64,000 nt of DNA from JANXUC01 sp964619065 (GTDB lineage Bacteria > Acidobacteriota > Terriglobia > Terriglobales > Acidobacteriaceae): assembly GCA_964619065.1 (NCBI GenBank), contig CAZUCC010000012.1, positions 21,525-85,524 on the forward strand, in the 5' to 3' direction. Position 1 is the first letter of the stretch, and each line of letters opens with the position of its first letter. The notes below the pieces were generated by a model. The model ran no database searches. It was given only the letters and a program-made list of their open reading frames with translations, and was not told the DNA's origin. Made by a program: the position numbers and the translations under genes. This document shows, piece by piece, positions 44,385-52,857 of this stretch.

Positions 44385-44753
44385 CTACCACCAGTCAACC
44401 GTGATTCCTATGCTGGTTTCGAGAACCGGACAGTCCGGAGGGCGAGGCTTATATTTCCAGCGCGCAATAGACTTCAGCAGTTGATCGTCAAGCCGCTTGA
44501 TTCCGGAGCTTTGTGTCAGCTTCACATCGGTCGTGGAGCCATCGGGCCGGATAAGGAACGCGATCACAGGTGTATGGCTGTAACGCTCGCCTTTCTTCAT
44601 CTTGAATCCGCCCACGCCCGTGCCGAACCGGGTCTGGAGGTGGGGGCCGCACCGTGCAAGCCAGGCTTTGCTAACACGCTTCTGCGGCATGTCGGCCGTC
44701 ATTGCGACACCGGAAAGCGAAATTAGAACGAGGAGTTGAAGCGCACGTGCCAT
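44385..44753 (-). CDS. small secreted TonB C-terminal-like protein
   Basis: Exported protein of 122 aa. Signal peptide about residues 1-20; the rest resembles a TonB C-terminal domain: PVIAFLIRPDGSTTDVKLTQ, SSGIKRLDDQLLKSIARWKYKPRP. It lacks the membrane anchor and Pro-rich linker of real TonB. Position 29 bp after the radical SAM gene points to the same transcript. Confidence 0.75.
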   Translation of the reverse strand: MARALQLLVLISLSGVAMTADMPQKRVSKAWLARCGPHLQTRFGTGVGGFKMKKGERYSHTPVIAFLIRPDGSTTDVKLTQSSGIKRLDDQLLKSIARWKYKPRPPDCPVLETSIGITVDWW

Positions 44754-44782
44754 AGCCGAATCGTTTTCTCACCCGACGTTTC

Positions 44783-46210
44783 CTAACCAGCAGCCAATCC
44801 AGCTAATGCTCCCCGACGCAAAGGCCCCAGCCGGCTCTTTTCTAGATCGTCGCGGTAGAAAAGATTGTACGTGTCGAACGGAATCAGCCTTCCGTCAGGG
44901 TGGACGATGTGCACACAGGTTTTCTTCACGCTGCGGACGTCGAACGAATGGGCGTCAATAAACTGCATAATGATGACGCGAAAGATGTTTTCGTACCCGA
45001 GGTTGTCGGGTACCAGGACTTTGGGCAGGCAGCAGAGCAGTTCACGCAGGCTTCCAGCCCCCGAGCGGGGAGAGTGGTTGGTGGCGAAGAGCTTGAAAAG
45101 GCTTTCCCGAACTGCGGATTCCTGTTCGTAGAGGATGGTATTGCTGGCGCCGTTGATGAGAACTTCAGGTGGAATCATTGACGTGAGCGGTGTAACTTTG
45201 CCGCCGAGCTTGAGGGCGTAGGCCATGGCGAGCGAGTCGGGATGGCATGGGACAGGGATGATGTCTTCGGGACGGAAAACTTTTGTTTGCTCCAGAATCT
45301 TGCGGCGGACTTCCGTCAGCGTGAGGCGGTCGGTGGCGGGATTGAAATTCTCCAGGCGCCCCGCGTCCTGAATGGGCTGAAGAGTCACTCCGCGAACGCA
45401 GCGTTGCTCCAAAGCGAAGTCAATGATCTTGCCGATTTCGTAATCATTGAGTCCTTTCTTCAGCGTGACCACGAGATTGGTTGAGATGTTATAGCGGTTG
45501 AGTTTTTCGAGGGCGTCGATGCGGATGCGGCGAAGATCGGCCCCGCGCAGTTGCATCAGGGGATCGCGCTCAAAGGAATCGAACTGAAGATAGACTTCGA
45601 AATCTTCGGCATAGTCCGCCAGCCGCTTCACAAAATCTTCATCCTGTGCGATGCGAACGCCGTTCGTGTTCACCATTAAATGGCGAATGGGGCGGGCTTT
45701 TGCCAGTTCAACGATCTTGAAAAATTCGGGATGCATCGTCGGCTCGCCGCCGGAGATTTGGACGACGTCGGGCTGGCCTTCGTTGCGGACGATGGCATCC
45801 AGCATTTTTTCGATGAGAGGCAAGTCGCGGAACTGCTGGCGCTCCGGTCCGCTGGCGGCATAGCAGACAGGGCAGCGTAGATTGCAGTAGTCGCAAATCT
45901 CGACCAGCGTGAGGCAGGAGTGCTGCTCATGGTCGGTACACAAGCCGCAATCATAGGGGCATCCCCATTTCACCGGGGTGTTATAGACGAGCGGCATCTC
46001 CGGTGGCTTGATAAAGACTTCGCGACAACGGCGGTAATAATCGATATCGTCGGCAATGAGAACGCGCTCGGAACCGTGTTCCGGGCAGCGCTTCAGGAGA
46101 TAAACGTTTCCTTCCTGGAAAACAGTTTTTGCTTCTACCTTCCGGTAGCAAGTTGAGCAGATGGAGATCGCGACGTCGTAAAAGAGATAAGGACGTTTCT
46201 TGTCACCCAT
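44783..46210 (-). CDS. radical SAM enzyme of the Tes/Mj0619-like family
   Basis: Iron-sulfur enzyme of 475 aa. The radical SAM cluster ligands are C109, C113 and C116 (CNLRCPVCYA), preceded by a Cys-rich segment (CPYDCGLCTDHEQHSC, residues 84-99) and other Cys at 18, 21, 42 and 62. SGGEPTMHPEF binds SAM. This N-terminal Cys pattern is that of Mj0619 and of archaeal tetraether synthase (Tes), homologues of which in bacteria are linked to membrane-spanning lipids. GGAGATG before the ATG. Its upstream neighbours in the operon are membrane proteins including an Lgt-like one, which supports a lipid substrate. The exact reaction is inferred. Confidence 0.85.
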   Translation of the reverse strand: MGDKKRPYLFYDVAISICSTCYRKVEAKTVFQEGNVYLLKRCPEHGSERVLIADDIDYYRRCREVFIKPPEMPLVYNTPVKWGCPYDCGLCTDHEQHSCLTLVEICDYCNLRCPVCYAASGPERQQFRDLPLIEKMLDAIVRNEGQPDVVQISGGEPTMHPEFFKIVELAKARPIRHLMVNTNGVRIAQDEDFVKRLADYAEDFEVYLQFDSFERDPLMQLRGADLRRIRIDALEKLNRYNISTNLVVTLKKGLNDYEIGKIIDFALEQRCVRGVTLQPIQDAGRLENFNPATDRLTLTEVRRKILEQTKVFRPEDIIPVPCHPDSLAMAYALKLGGKVTPLTSMIPPEVLINGASNTILYEQESAVRESLFKLFATNHSPRSGAGSLRELLCCLPKVLVPDNLGYENIFRVIIMQFIDAHSFDVRSVKKTCVHIVHPDGRLIPFDTYNLFYRDDLEKSRLGPLRRGALAGLAAG

Positions 46211-46213
46211 GAG

Positions 46214-47026
46214 TCATCTCCAGGCAAGACGGTACAACAACTGGATGCCAAAGTGGACGACAAAGAAGTAGACAAAAGTGACCGCCGCAGCCACCAACTG
46301 GGAGGCGGGGTCGGGGCGAATGCCAAGCCGTTGTATCGCCTTCCAAGCCAATACGAGAATTACGATGTCAATCAGCCAGGAAAAGACGATAAATAGAAGC
46401 CCCACGGGTTGATGGATGTAGGCAAACATCGTGACTGAGACGCTCAACAAGGTTTGCAGGATCAGGATGCTGGGAACCGCCAACGAGTAGGCGAACGTCC
46501 GTCGATTCGGTTGATTAAGGAGCCGGTAGATCAGGATCGCATAAGGCGCGTGATACAGAACAAAGGGCGCGAGCAGGATCAGCATTGAGTTGTGAAGGGC
46601 CAACCCGCTGGGTGCTTTCCAATAGTGAACCTGGTTCCAAAACCAGCTCATGGCGCTCAGACTAATTTCCGCACCCATGGCGATCACGAGACGGTTGACG
46701 GCCTCCCGGCCCAGGGGAGAAAGATCGACAGGCTCCGAGGGTAAAGGCTGTGGAGTCCCTGTCGCAGGAGATTCCAGTTTGGCGGCGTTCGCAGTTGAGC
46801 GGATGATACTGCGCGCGAGGCGCGCCTCAATCCAGATTCCCCCTACTAGCACCACTATAGCTGCGATCAGATAGGCGATGCCTCGATCCGGATCCTTCGC
46901 GCCACCGAAGCCACTCCCCCAGGAGCACATTGAACACAACAGCAGAACCAGGGTGACGACCAAGATAAAACCGCCGAGCAGGACGATTCCCAGTGTCCGT
47001 AACGTGTTGGCGGCCCATCGTTCCAT
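46214..47026 (-). CDS. polytopic membrane protein of unknown function
   Basis: Protein of 270 aa with about seven hydrophobic segments (roughly residues 10-32, 52-68, 112-128, 144-168, 178-200, 207-227 and 243-262). No family recognised. It begins 30 bp after the small membrane protein gene and ends 3 bp before the radical SAM start, so it is almost surely cotranscribed with it. Confidence 0.65.
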   Translation of the reverse strand: MERWAANTLRTLGIVLLGGFILVVTLVLLLCSMCSWGSGFGGAKDPDRGIAYLIAAIVVLVGGIWIEARLARSIIRSTANAAKLESPATGTPQPLPSEPVDLSPLGREAVNRLVIAMGAEISLSAMSWFWNQVHYWKAPSGLALHNSMLILLAPFVLYHAPYAILIYRLLNQPNRRTFAYSLAVPSILILQTLLSVSVTMFAYIHQPVGLLFIVFSWLIDIVILVLAWKAIQRLGIRPDPASQLVAAAVTFVYFFVVHFGIQLLYRLAWR

Positions 47027-47056
47027 GAGTGAAAGATTCCTTTAGCCTGCTAACAT

Positions 47057-47254
47057 TTAGGTCTTGCGGTTCAGTTTGACGATCGTCCAAATCCCTGCGG
47101 CAATGGCACCGGCATCGGCCAAGGCAAACGCCGCAAATGTCATCCGGTCGAAATGAGACATTCCGGAGCTCAAAGCGCAGGTAGAACTCAGGATGAAAAT
47201 CAGCGCTGCAACGATGACCAGGATCGCTAGTACAACCGTAGCGAATATTTTCAT
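47057..47254 (-). CDS. small two-TM membrane protein
   Basis: A 65-aa protein with two hydrophobic helices (about residues 4-26 and 40-58) and a positive tail (KLNRKT). No family recognised. It lies between the Lgt-like and the polytopic membrane protein genes, in the same direction and at short spacing. Confidence 0.6.
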   Translation of the reverse strand: MKIFATVVLAILVIVAALIFILSSTCALSSGMSHFDRMTFAAFALADAGAIAAGIWTIVKLNRKT

Positions 47255-47275
47255 GCAGTCTCGTCGGAACCGTTT

Positions 47276-48079
47276 TTATGCGGCGGCGGTTCTTTTCCTG
47301 TCCGGCCACTTGAACCAGCGAACGATGTCCCGGGAATAATACAGCAAGCAAAGAACACAGGCCCATTGAATTGTGCCTAAACCAAGCAGCAGCGGAGGGT
47401 AGGGCTTGATGAAGTCGCAGAGCAGGCGGAAGGACAGATAGACAACCATAAAGACCTTGAATGCGTCTCCGGATCGGAATCGGGTGGATGGCCGTGGCTT
47501 GTTTAGCGCTGGCGCTGGGATGAATCGGAGAATGCGGTAAAGAAACGGAATGATCCCCAGCAGGAACACGATTTCATAAAGTTGTGTGGGATGGCGGTGG
47601 ACGCCATCTCCAAAATCGATGCCCAGGGGCAGGTTGGTGGCGACGCCGTAAGTGTCGTCGGCGAGACCGGTGAGGAAGCATCCTATGCGGCCAATCGCAA
47701 TTCCCAGCGCCAGCGGGATGGCGTAGAGGTCTCCAGTGGATTGATGAAGTCCGATGTAGCGCTTCATGACTTCGACAGCGACGAGTCCAAAGATGAGTGC
47801 GCCGACGATGGTTTTTCCTCCCAGAAGGTAGGAGGGATCGCTCCGGTGAATCCAAGTGGCTTGCGGATCCTCGAACCAATACAAGAGCTTGGACCCGAAG
47901 GCGGCGCCCACGACAGCTCCCGCTACCACCACCCAGCGAATAGGCGTACTGATGGAGTCTCCGAAGCGGCGGCGCATGGAGAGGTAAACGCGAAACGCCA
48001 CAAAGTAAGCGAGAGTTTCGAAAAATGTGTGCGGATGAATCCTGTGGCCCAACACGTAGATGTAATAGGGAAAGGCCAC
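47276..48079 (-). CDS. Lgt-like membrane protein lacking key Lgt residues
   Basis: Inner-membrane protein of 267 aa related to phosphatidylglycerol:prolipoprotein diacylglyceryl transferase. The signature GRIGCFLTGLADDTYG (residues 130-145) keeps the essential Arg, and HPTQLYE (163-169) matches HPSQLYE. But the His of the usual SFHGG segment is missing (SYLLGGKTIVG, residues 83-93), and the Asn of GRIGNF is C134. About seven TM segments. It is therefore a paralogue unlikely to be the housekeeping Lgt. Its ATG is one base after the M48 gene's stop, showing tight coupling. Confidence 0.78.
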   Translation of the reverse strand: MAFPYYIYVLGHRIHPHTFFETLAYFVAFRVYLSMRRRFGDSISTPIRWVVVAGAVVGAAFGSKLLYWFEDPQATWIHRSDPSYLLGGKTIVGALIFGLVAVEVMKRYIGLHQSTGDLYAIPLALGIAIGRIGCFLTGLADDTYGVATNLPLGIDFGDGVHRHPTQLYEIVFLLGIIPFLYRILRFIPAPALNKPRPSTRFRSGDAFKVFMVVYLSFRLLCDFIKPYPPLLLGLGTIQWACVLCLLYYSRDIVRWFKWPDRKRTAAA

Positions 48080-48080
48080 G

Positions 48081-49451
48081 CTACTTCACAAATTCCGGCT
48101 GCCGTCCCTGCGACCATGGGTCATACGTAAGGCTGAACTGGACGCGATCTCGGATGGCTGGGTGGTCGTAAAACAAAAACACGTCGATAGGATCAGGATC
48201 GGGATCATCTAAGTCCAAATCGCCAAGGATTTGGAATGCCTGCGCCGCGACTTGACTTGAGTCCGGTGTGAGTCCGTGCGTGACTTCCAGTCCGTACTGG
48301 TCGGCCTGATGTTCGAAGTACCGGCTCCCTGCACTTGTCAAGGGAGTCGCGAGCGCCGTAAAGATCGTGAGCAGCAACAAGAGGGCGGGAAGAGACGCCC
48401 AATCATCGAGGCTGCGGATCCCCCAACGGGTTCCCCAGTGTGCGAGGAGCCATCCAATGCTGCGATATCCGAGATAGAAAGCGAGCAGAAGCAGAATCGA
48501 GCTCAGGAAAATCCCCTTCGGAATATGCATCAGGACGTAGTGGCCCATCTCATGGCCCACAACTGAAACAATCTGAGGGGTATCCATCTTCGCAATGGTG
48601 GTGTCCCAGACGACGATGCGTTTGGAGGCGCCGAATCCGGTCACATAGGCGTTCAGTGCAGTAGTTTTTTCTGACGCACCCATCCAGAACATCCGTTCTG
48701 GCGGAATGGTAACTCCGGCACGCTGCACCAGCATTTCGAGGTCTTGGGTCAGTGCTGGATTCTTGTTCGCCAAGGGTTCGAACTTGTAGAAGAGTGGGTC
48801 ATACACGAGTGGTTGTGCGAAAACGAGAATGAGTACGATGGGCAGCGAAACCAGCCAGAAAAAGAACCACCAACGCTGAGGGCTCTTGCGAAGTACAGCG
48901 TAAAGAAGCCAGACAAAAATCGTTGCCAGCAAGAAGGAAACGAGTTCTCCTTTGGTCCAATCCAAGAACCATGACGGCCATCCCCGCAGGGAGAGTCCGT
49001 AGTTGTGGGAGAGCCAGTGTTTATACATATCAATGGGCAGCTGGAAGAGGTCAATCGTCAGAACCAGCAATGGAGCGAACACAAGAGCCTGGAGGAACCG
49101 GTTCGAGGAAGCATTTTCCGCCCAATTACGGTACTTCGGGGCGAGCTTCGACCAGAGAATGAATAAGAGCACAGCGATGCTATAGAAAATACTGAACAAA
49201 TTGATATGAAAGAAGATGTGCGTCAGATCATGCGCTTGCTTATAGCGCTCAGGCGGTAGTGTGTAGGCCGTGATTCTTGGAGGTGACGCTGGCTGCGTGG
49301 ATGCGGCTTGCGCAGGAGATGACGGAGCGTTCGCGACGGTCGGCGCCTGATGATCTTTCGGAGAAGTGGAAGGGGATTGCGCCGCGGCTGTCGGAGGCAG
49401 ACTCACGCATAATGCAAGGACAGCCGCAACGAAATAAAACCGTTTCTTCAT
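48081..49451 (-). CDS. M48-family metallopeptidase (Ste24/CAAX-like)
   Basis: Integral-membrane zinc protease of 456 aa. A signal-like N-terminus (residues 1-25) precedes several TM helices. The zinc site is VVGHEMGHYVLMH (HExxH at about residues 298-302) with the third ligand Glu in YFEHQADQYGLEV near 384. The layout is that of Ste24/CAAX prenyl protease type I rather than HtpX. First gene of a tight leftward operon. Confidence 0.9.
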   Translation of the reverse strand: MKKRFYFVAAVLALCVSLPPTAAAQSPSTSPKDHQAPTVANAPSSPAQAASTQPASPPRITAYTLPPERYKQAHDLTHIFFHINLFSIFYSIAVLLFILWSKLAPKYRNWAENASSNRFLQALVFAPLLVLTIDLFQLPIDMYKHWLSHNYGLSLRGWPSWFLDWTKGELVSFLLATIFVWLLYAVLRKSPQRWWFFFWLVSLPIVLILVFAQPLVYDPLFYKFEPLANKNPALTQDLEMLVQRAGVTIPPERMFWMGASEKTTALNAYVTGFGASKRIVVWDTTIAKMDTPQIVSVVGHEMGHYVLMHIPKGIFLSSILLLLAFYLGYRSIGWLLAHWGTRWGIRSLDDWASLPALLLLLTIFTALATPLTSAGSRYFEHQADQYGLEVTHGLTPDSSQVAAQAFQILGDLDLDDPDPDPIDVFLFYDHPAIRDRVQFSLTYDPWSQGRQPEFVK

Positions 49452-49607
49452 TTGACGTCCCCTTCAGGATGAAGATGTGTACGGCACGAATAATAAAATT
49501 ACCGTCGGGAGTATGCCATTTTCTCGCGGGTACGGGTAGTGGTTGTGTTATTTTCTCTCGGATTGTGTCGAGTGGTTCCCATCAGTTGAACGTGTGCAGG
49601 TTTGTTG

Positions 49608-50450
49608 CTAATCCAGCCGCACCAGAAACACCGAACCCTCGTCCGTCTGCGTTTCACGGGCCAACTGTTCTGCCCGGGTGCGGTCATCTTGAGCGACGCG
49701 CACGCGCACCCACCATACTCCAACGGGGCTCAGGAACTTGATGACTTGCGCAGTACGGTAGCGGCGCTGCAGGTGTTCCTGCAGCTTAGCGGCGGAATCC
49801 TTGTTCTCCAGTGAGCCGATCTGGACGCACCAGCGCCCGCCGGTATCGAGCGACGACGGGCTTTTCAGCACTTCCAACTTGACCGGTGCCACACCGGCAC
49901 GCCAAACGTCGATTTTTTTCGCAGCTGCCATGGAGAGATCGAGAATACGGCCTTCCACGAACGGACCGCGGTCGTTGATCCGCACCAACGTCGAATTGCC
50001 TGTCTTGACGTTCGTCACACGCACAATCGTATCGAGCGGCAGCGTGAGACTCGCGGCTGTCATCGCGTTCATGTCGAAGATTTCGCCATTCGAGGCAAGG
50101 TGGTTGTGATACGGCGGTCCATACCAGCTTGCCATGCCGGTCGCGGTGAAAATTGGAACAGCATCGGGCGGAATATCAAAATCGTCGTTCTCAGTATTCG
50201 TTGGGTTGTTGGGTTGGTTATCCCCTGTTGCCGGAACTGTCTTACCCGGAGCGGCTGGCGAGCTCGTCTTACGAGGGGAGGTCTTGCCAGCGGGAGGCTG
50301 GTTAGTGGAAGTCGAGCTTGGCGGGGGTGACGTATTTACGCGGGCAGGCTTCTTGCCGCCGCATGCGCTGAGGAAAAGAGAAACTACGAGCAAGAACAAG
50401 CCGGATGTCGAGCATCGCAAGGCTGGATTGAGACGACCGGGCCTTCTCAA
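49608..50450 (-). CDS. rlpA: RlpA-like septal-ring lytic transglycosylase lipoprotein with SPOR domain
   Basis: Lipoprotein of about 280 aa. I start it at a TTG at 50450 that overlaps the upstream stop (TTGA), giving a signal peptide with RRPGR followed by the lipobox LFLSACG; no ATG is available near it. A Pro/Ser/Thr-rich linker leads to the double-psi beta-barrel (GMASWYGPPYHNHLASNG and VRINDRGPFVEGRILDLS, holding the catalytic Asp) and a C-terminal SPOR domain (WCVQIGSLENKDSAAKLQ) that binds denuded glycan at the division septum. RlpA cleaves glycan strands lacking peptide stems. Confidence 0.9.
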   Translation of the reverse strand: MRRPGRLNPALRCSTSGLFLLVVSLFLSACGGKKPARVNTSPPPSSTSTNQPPAGKTSPRKTSSPAAPGKTVPATGDNQPNNPTNTENDDFDIPPDAVPIFTATGMASWYGPPYHNHLASNGEIFDMNAMTAASLTLPLDTIVRVTNVKTGNSTLVRINDRGPFVEGRILDLSMAAAKKIDVWRAGVAPVKLEVLKSPSSLDTGGRWCVQIGSLENKDSAAKLQEHLQRRYRTAQVIKFLSPVGVWWVRVRVAQDDRTRAEQLARETQTDEGSVFLVRLD

Positions 50451-50701
50451 CTGCGGTTGTGGCTTTCCATATAAGTAGCGAGTTGGGTCAGCTTGTCCGA
50501 AGCCACGCGCAGGGCTTTGGTCGAGTTTGTGCGGATCGCCGGGATTACTTCCTCGTTCAGATAGGTGATCAGTTCTTGCGCTTCTTTTTCGATGCGCACG
50601 CTGGCCTCGGCAACTTTCTCGTTCAAATGGGGGGCTGCTTCGTGAATCCGTTCCTCCACTTGGCGGACGGTTTCTTCGACTTTGCGGCTGAAATCCTGCA
50701 T
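50447..50701 (-). CDS. small amphipathic helical protein
   Basis: A hypothetical 84-aa protein that is one long charged helix (SRKVEETVRQVEERIHEAAP, then NEKVAEASVRIEKEAQELIT), phasin- or apolipoprotein-like. GAGGAC nine bases before the ATG. It overlaps rlpA by 4 bp, so the two are coupled. Function unknown. Confidence 0.7.
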   Translation of the reverse strand: MQDFSRKVEETVRQVEERIHEAAPHLNEKVAEASVRIEKEAQELITYLNEEVIPAIRTNSTKALRVASDKLTQLATYMESHNRS

Positions 50702-50802
50702 CGGGTGTCCTCGCGAATAGCTGTGGGAAGTTTACTACGCCAGGGTCTTGCGGCTCGGTGCTCATCGTAATTCCCTTAGAGTTGTGACACTCCGCACCCG
50801 AT

Positions 50803-50892
50803 TGTCATTCCGAGCGAAGCGAGGAATCTGCAGTGGGTTGAGAGCGCCAAACTGCAGATTCCTCGCGCCAAAAGTGAGCGCTCGGAATGACA
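50803..50892. repeat. TGTCATTCCGA palindromic extragenic element, copy 2
   Basis: Starts TGTCATTCCGAGCGAAGCGA and ends CTCGGAATGACA, with inner GAATCTGCAG/CTGCAGATTC. This 90-bp near-palindrome shares its ends and the GAGGAATCTGC core with 16082-16174. It could form a large cruciform and may be a REP- or MITE-like element. Confidence 0.75.
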
Positions 50893-51047
50893 ATTCTTGG
50901 ACTGAATGGCGTCACAATGGTATGTGGTACGCATTAGTCTTGATCTTAAATAGTGTTAGACGCGCGCGGCCCGAAGAGCGATGGCTGGGTTCTCGCATGG
51001 TTAACAGCTAGAAGGTCATTTGCCCGAGCATAGTGCTGCTATCTAGA

Positions 51048-52106
51048 ATGCAGAAGGTGCCGCAGCGTTTAAAGCCAACCAAAACAAAGAAGGCCGCCAA
51101 GAAGGCATTGGTGTCGGTCGAATCGCCGGGGGGGGTACTGCGAGAACCGGAGGCGCAAACCGCGTTTCGCAGCCGACTGCTGACTTGGTATGACGCTCAC
51201 CGGCGGGATCTGCCATGGCGAAAGAACCGGGACCCGTATCGCGTGTGGCTCTCCGAGATCATGCTGCAACAGACGCGTGTAGCGGCGGTTATCGAGAAGT
51301 ACGGAGAGTTCCTTCGTCTCTTTCCTAACGTGGAGGCTCTGGCAGAAGCATCACAACCCGCGGTACTCGCTGCCTGGAGCGGTTTGGGATATTACCGGCG
51401 GGCGCGAGCCTTGCACGATGCGGCGCGGATGATTGTGCGCGATTACGGTGGCCATTTCCCCGCGACGGCGGAAGAATGGCAGCAGCTGCCAGGAATTGGG
51501 AGGTACACCTCCGCCGCGATTGCCAGCATCGCTTTCGGGGAGAAGGTGGCCGTCGTGGATGGCAATGTGGAGCGCGTGGCGGAGCGTCTGCTCGGACAGC
51601 GCTTACCCGTCCCAGCGATTTGGGAACTCGCGGAGAACTTGCTGAGTCTGCAGCGTCCCGGGGATTTCAATCAGGCCATGATGGAGTTCGGCGCGACCGT
51701 GTGCGTGCCCCGGCATCCGAAATGCTTGCTATGCCCAGTGGCAACCCTGTGCGTGACGCGCGGAGCTTTGCCTGCAATGCGCAAACCAGAGAAGACAAAG
51801 AAGACCACTGTGTTCTATGCCCTCGACTGTCATGGAGGAAAGGTAGCGTTGGCACAGCGGCCGCAGCAGACGTCTGTGATGCCCTCCATGTGGGAGTTGC
51901 CGGAGATCAAGCCAAAGGATGCGTCTCCCAAAGTTTGGCTGCGTTTGAAACACGGTATCATGACCACCAGTTACGACGTTCATGTGATTCGTGGGCCAAT
52001 GGAGGATAGTGTCGCTCGCAAGAGGATAGCGGTCGAGCAACTCGGCACAATTCCGTTGACGGGGCTGGCGCGCAAGATTTTGCGGGCCGCGGAACTTCTA
52101 CAATAA
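51048..52106 (+). CDS. mutY: A/G-specific adenine glycosylase
   Basis: Base-excision repair enzyme of 352 aa that removes A opposite 8-oxoguanine. Helix-hairpin-helix LPGIGRYTSAAIAS with catalytic Asp in VVDGNVERV, catalytic Glu in WLSEIMLQQTRV, and a 4Fe-4S ligand set C-x6-C-x2-C-x5-C (CVPRHPKCLLCPVATLC). The C-terminal part is the NUDIX-like 8-oxoG recognition domain. A Lys-rich N-terminal extension of about 30 residues is unusual. Start uncertain between 51033 (GTG) and 51048. Confidence 0.95.
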   Translation: MQKVPQRLKPTKTKKAAKKALVSVESPGGVLREPEAQTAFRSRLLTWYDAHRRDLPWRKNRDPYRVWLSEIMLQQTRVAAVIEKYGEFLRLFPNVEALAEASQPAVLAAWSGLGYYRRARALHDAARMIVRDYGGHFPATAEEWQQLPGIGRYTSAAIASIAFGEKVAVVDGNVERVAERLLGQRLPVPAIWELAENLLSLQRPGDFNQAMMEFGATVCVPRHPKCLLCPVATLCVTRGALPAMRKPEKTKKTTVFYALDCHGGKVALAQRPQQTSVMPSMWELPEIKPKDASPKVWLRLKHGIMTTSYDVHVIRGPMEDSVARKRIAVEQLGTIPLTGLARKILRAAELLQ

Positions 52107-52215
52107 AACGACAGCAAATTGTTAGCCCACGCAAGCGAAGGTGCCCGCATCACACCAGTGGGAGGGGATCATGTTTCGATGGTTGCAGTGGAGCTCCAAG
52201 CAAACGGGAGGACGT

Positions 52216-52713
52216 ATGGAAACGTTAACGGCAGGGACGAAGGCTCCGCCCTTCACACTACCGGCGACAGACGGCAAAAGCTTTTCGCTGCAGGACGCGT
52301 TGGTGCGGGGTCCCGTGGCGCTGGCGTTTTTCAAAGTTTCGTGTCCGGTGTGTCAGTACGCGTTTCCATTGTACGAGCGCCTCTTCAAAGCTTATGGAAA
52401 TCGGGGTGTGACGCTGGTAGGTGTATCGCAGAACACGAAGAAGGACACCGAGTCTTTCAAGCAACGTCATGGTGTGACGTTTCCTGTACTGCTGGATGAC
52501 ACGAAGACCTACCCGGTATCGAATGCTTATGGGCTCACGAATGTCCCTACCCTGTTCTGGATTGAACAAAATAGCACTATTAAGATTTCCTCGGTGGGAT
52601 GGGGCCGGAAAGATTTCGAAGCGATAGGCCAGAAGATGGCAGCTGCAGGCGAGGTTCTACCCGCAATGCTCATCCAGCCGCAAGAAAATATTGCGGACTT
52701 CCGCTTTGGGTGA
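52216..52713 (+). CDS. peroxiredoxin/thioredoxin-like redoxin
   Basis: Cytoplasmic protein of 165 aa of the AhpC-TSA/redoxin superfamily. It begins METLTAGTKAPPFTLPATDG and has the active-site pair SCPVC (Cys-Pro-Val-Cys) after VALAFFKV, followed by a conserved GVTLVGVSQNTKKDTESF segment and cis-Pro NVPTLFWI. This resembles ResA/TlpA-type or BCP-type redoxins; no signal peptide. GGGAGGAC fixes the ATG at 52216 over upstream starts. Confidence 0.85.
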   Translation: METLTAGTKAPPFTLPATDGKSFSLQDALVRGPVALAFFKVSCPVCQYAFPLYERLFKAYGNRGVTLVGVSQNTKKDTESFKQRHGVTFPVLLDDTKTYPVSNAYGLTNVPTLFWIEQNSTIKISSVGWGRKDFEAIGQKMAAAGEVLPAMLIQPQENIADFRFG

Positions 52714-52857
52714 GGGTCCAAAAACTGATTCGCGGTCGCGGGTCCAGCCACAAACTATGCTAAGGTCACGGATGGCAATCCCGTGAAAGTACACTTGCGC
52801 AGTGTATTTCGTACAATGTAGCGTTTGCAAACTCAGATCAGCAGTCCGGAGAGTGCA

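Noticed and set aside
50451..50765. long N-terminal extension of RlpA
   Set aside because: It overlaps the small helical protein gene entirely and would bury the lipoprotein signal peptide.
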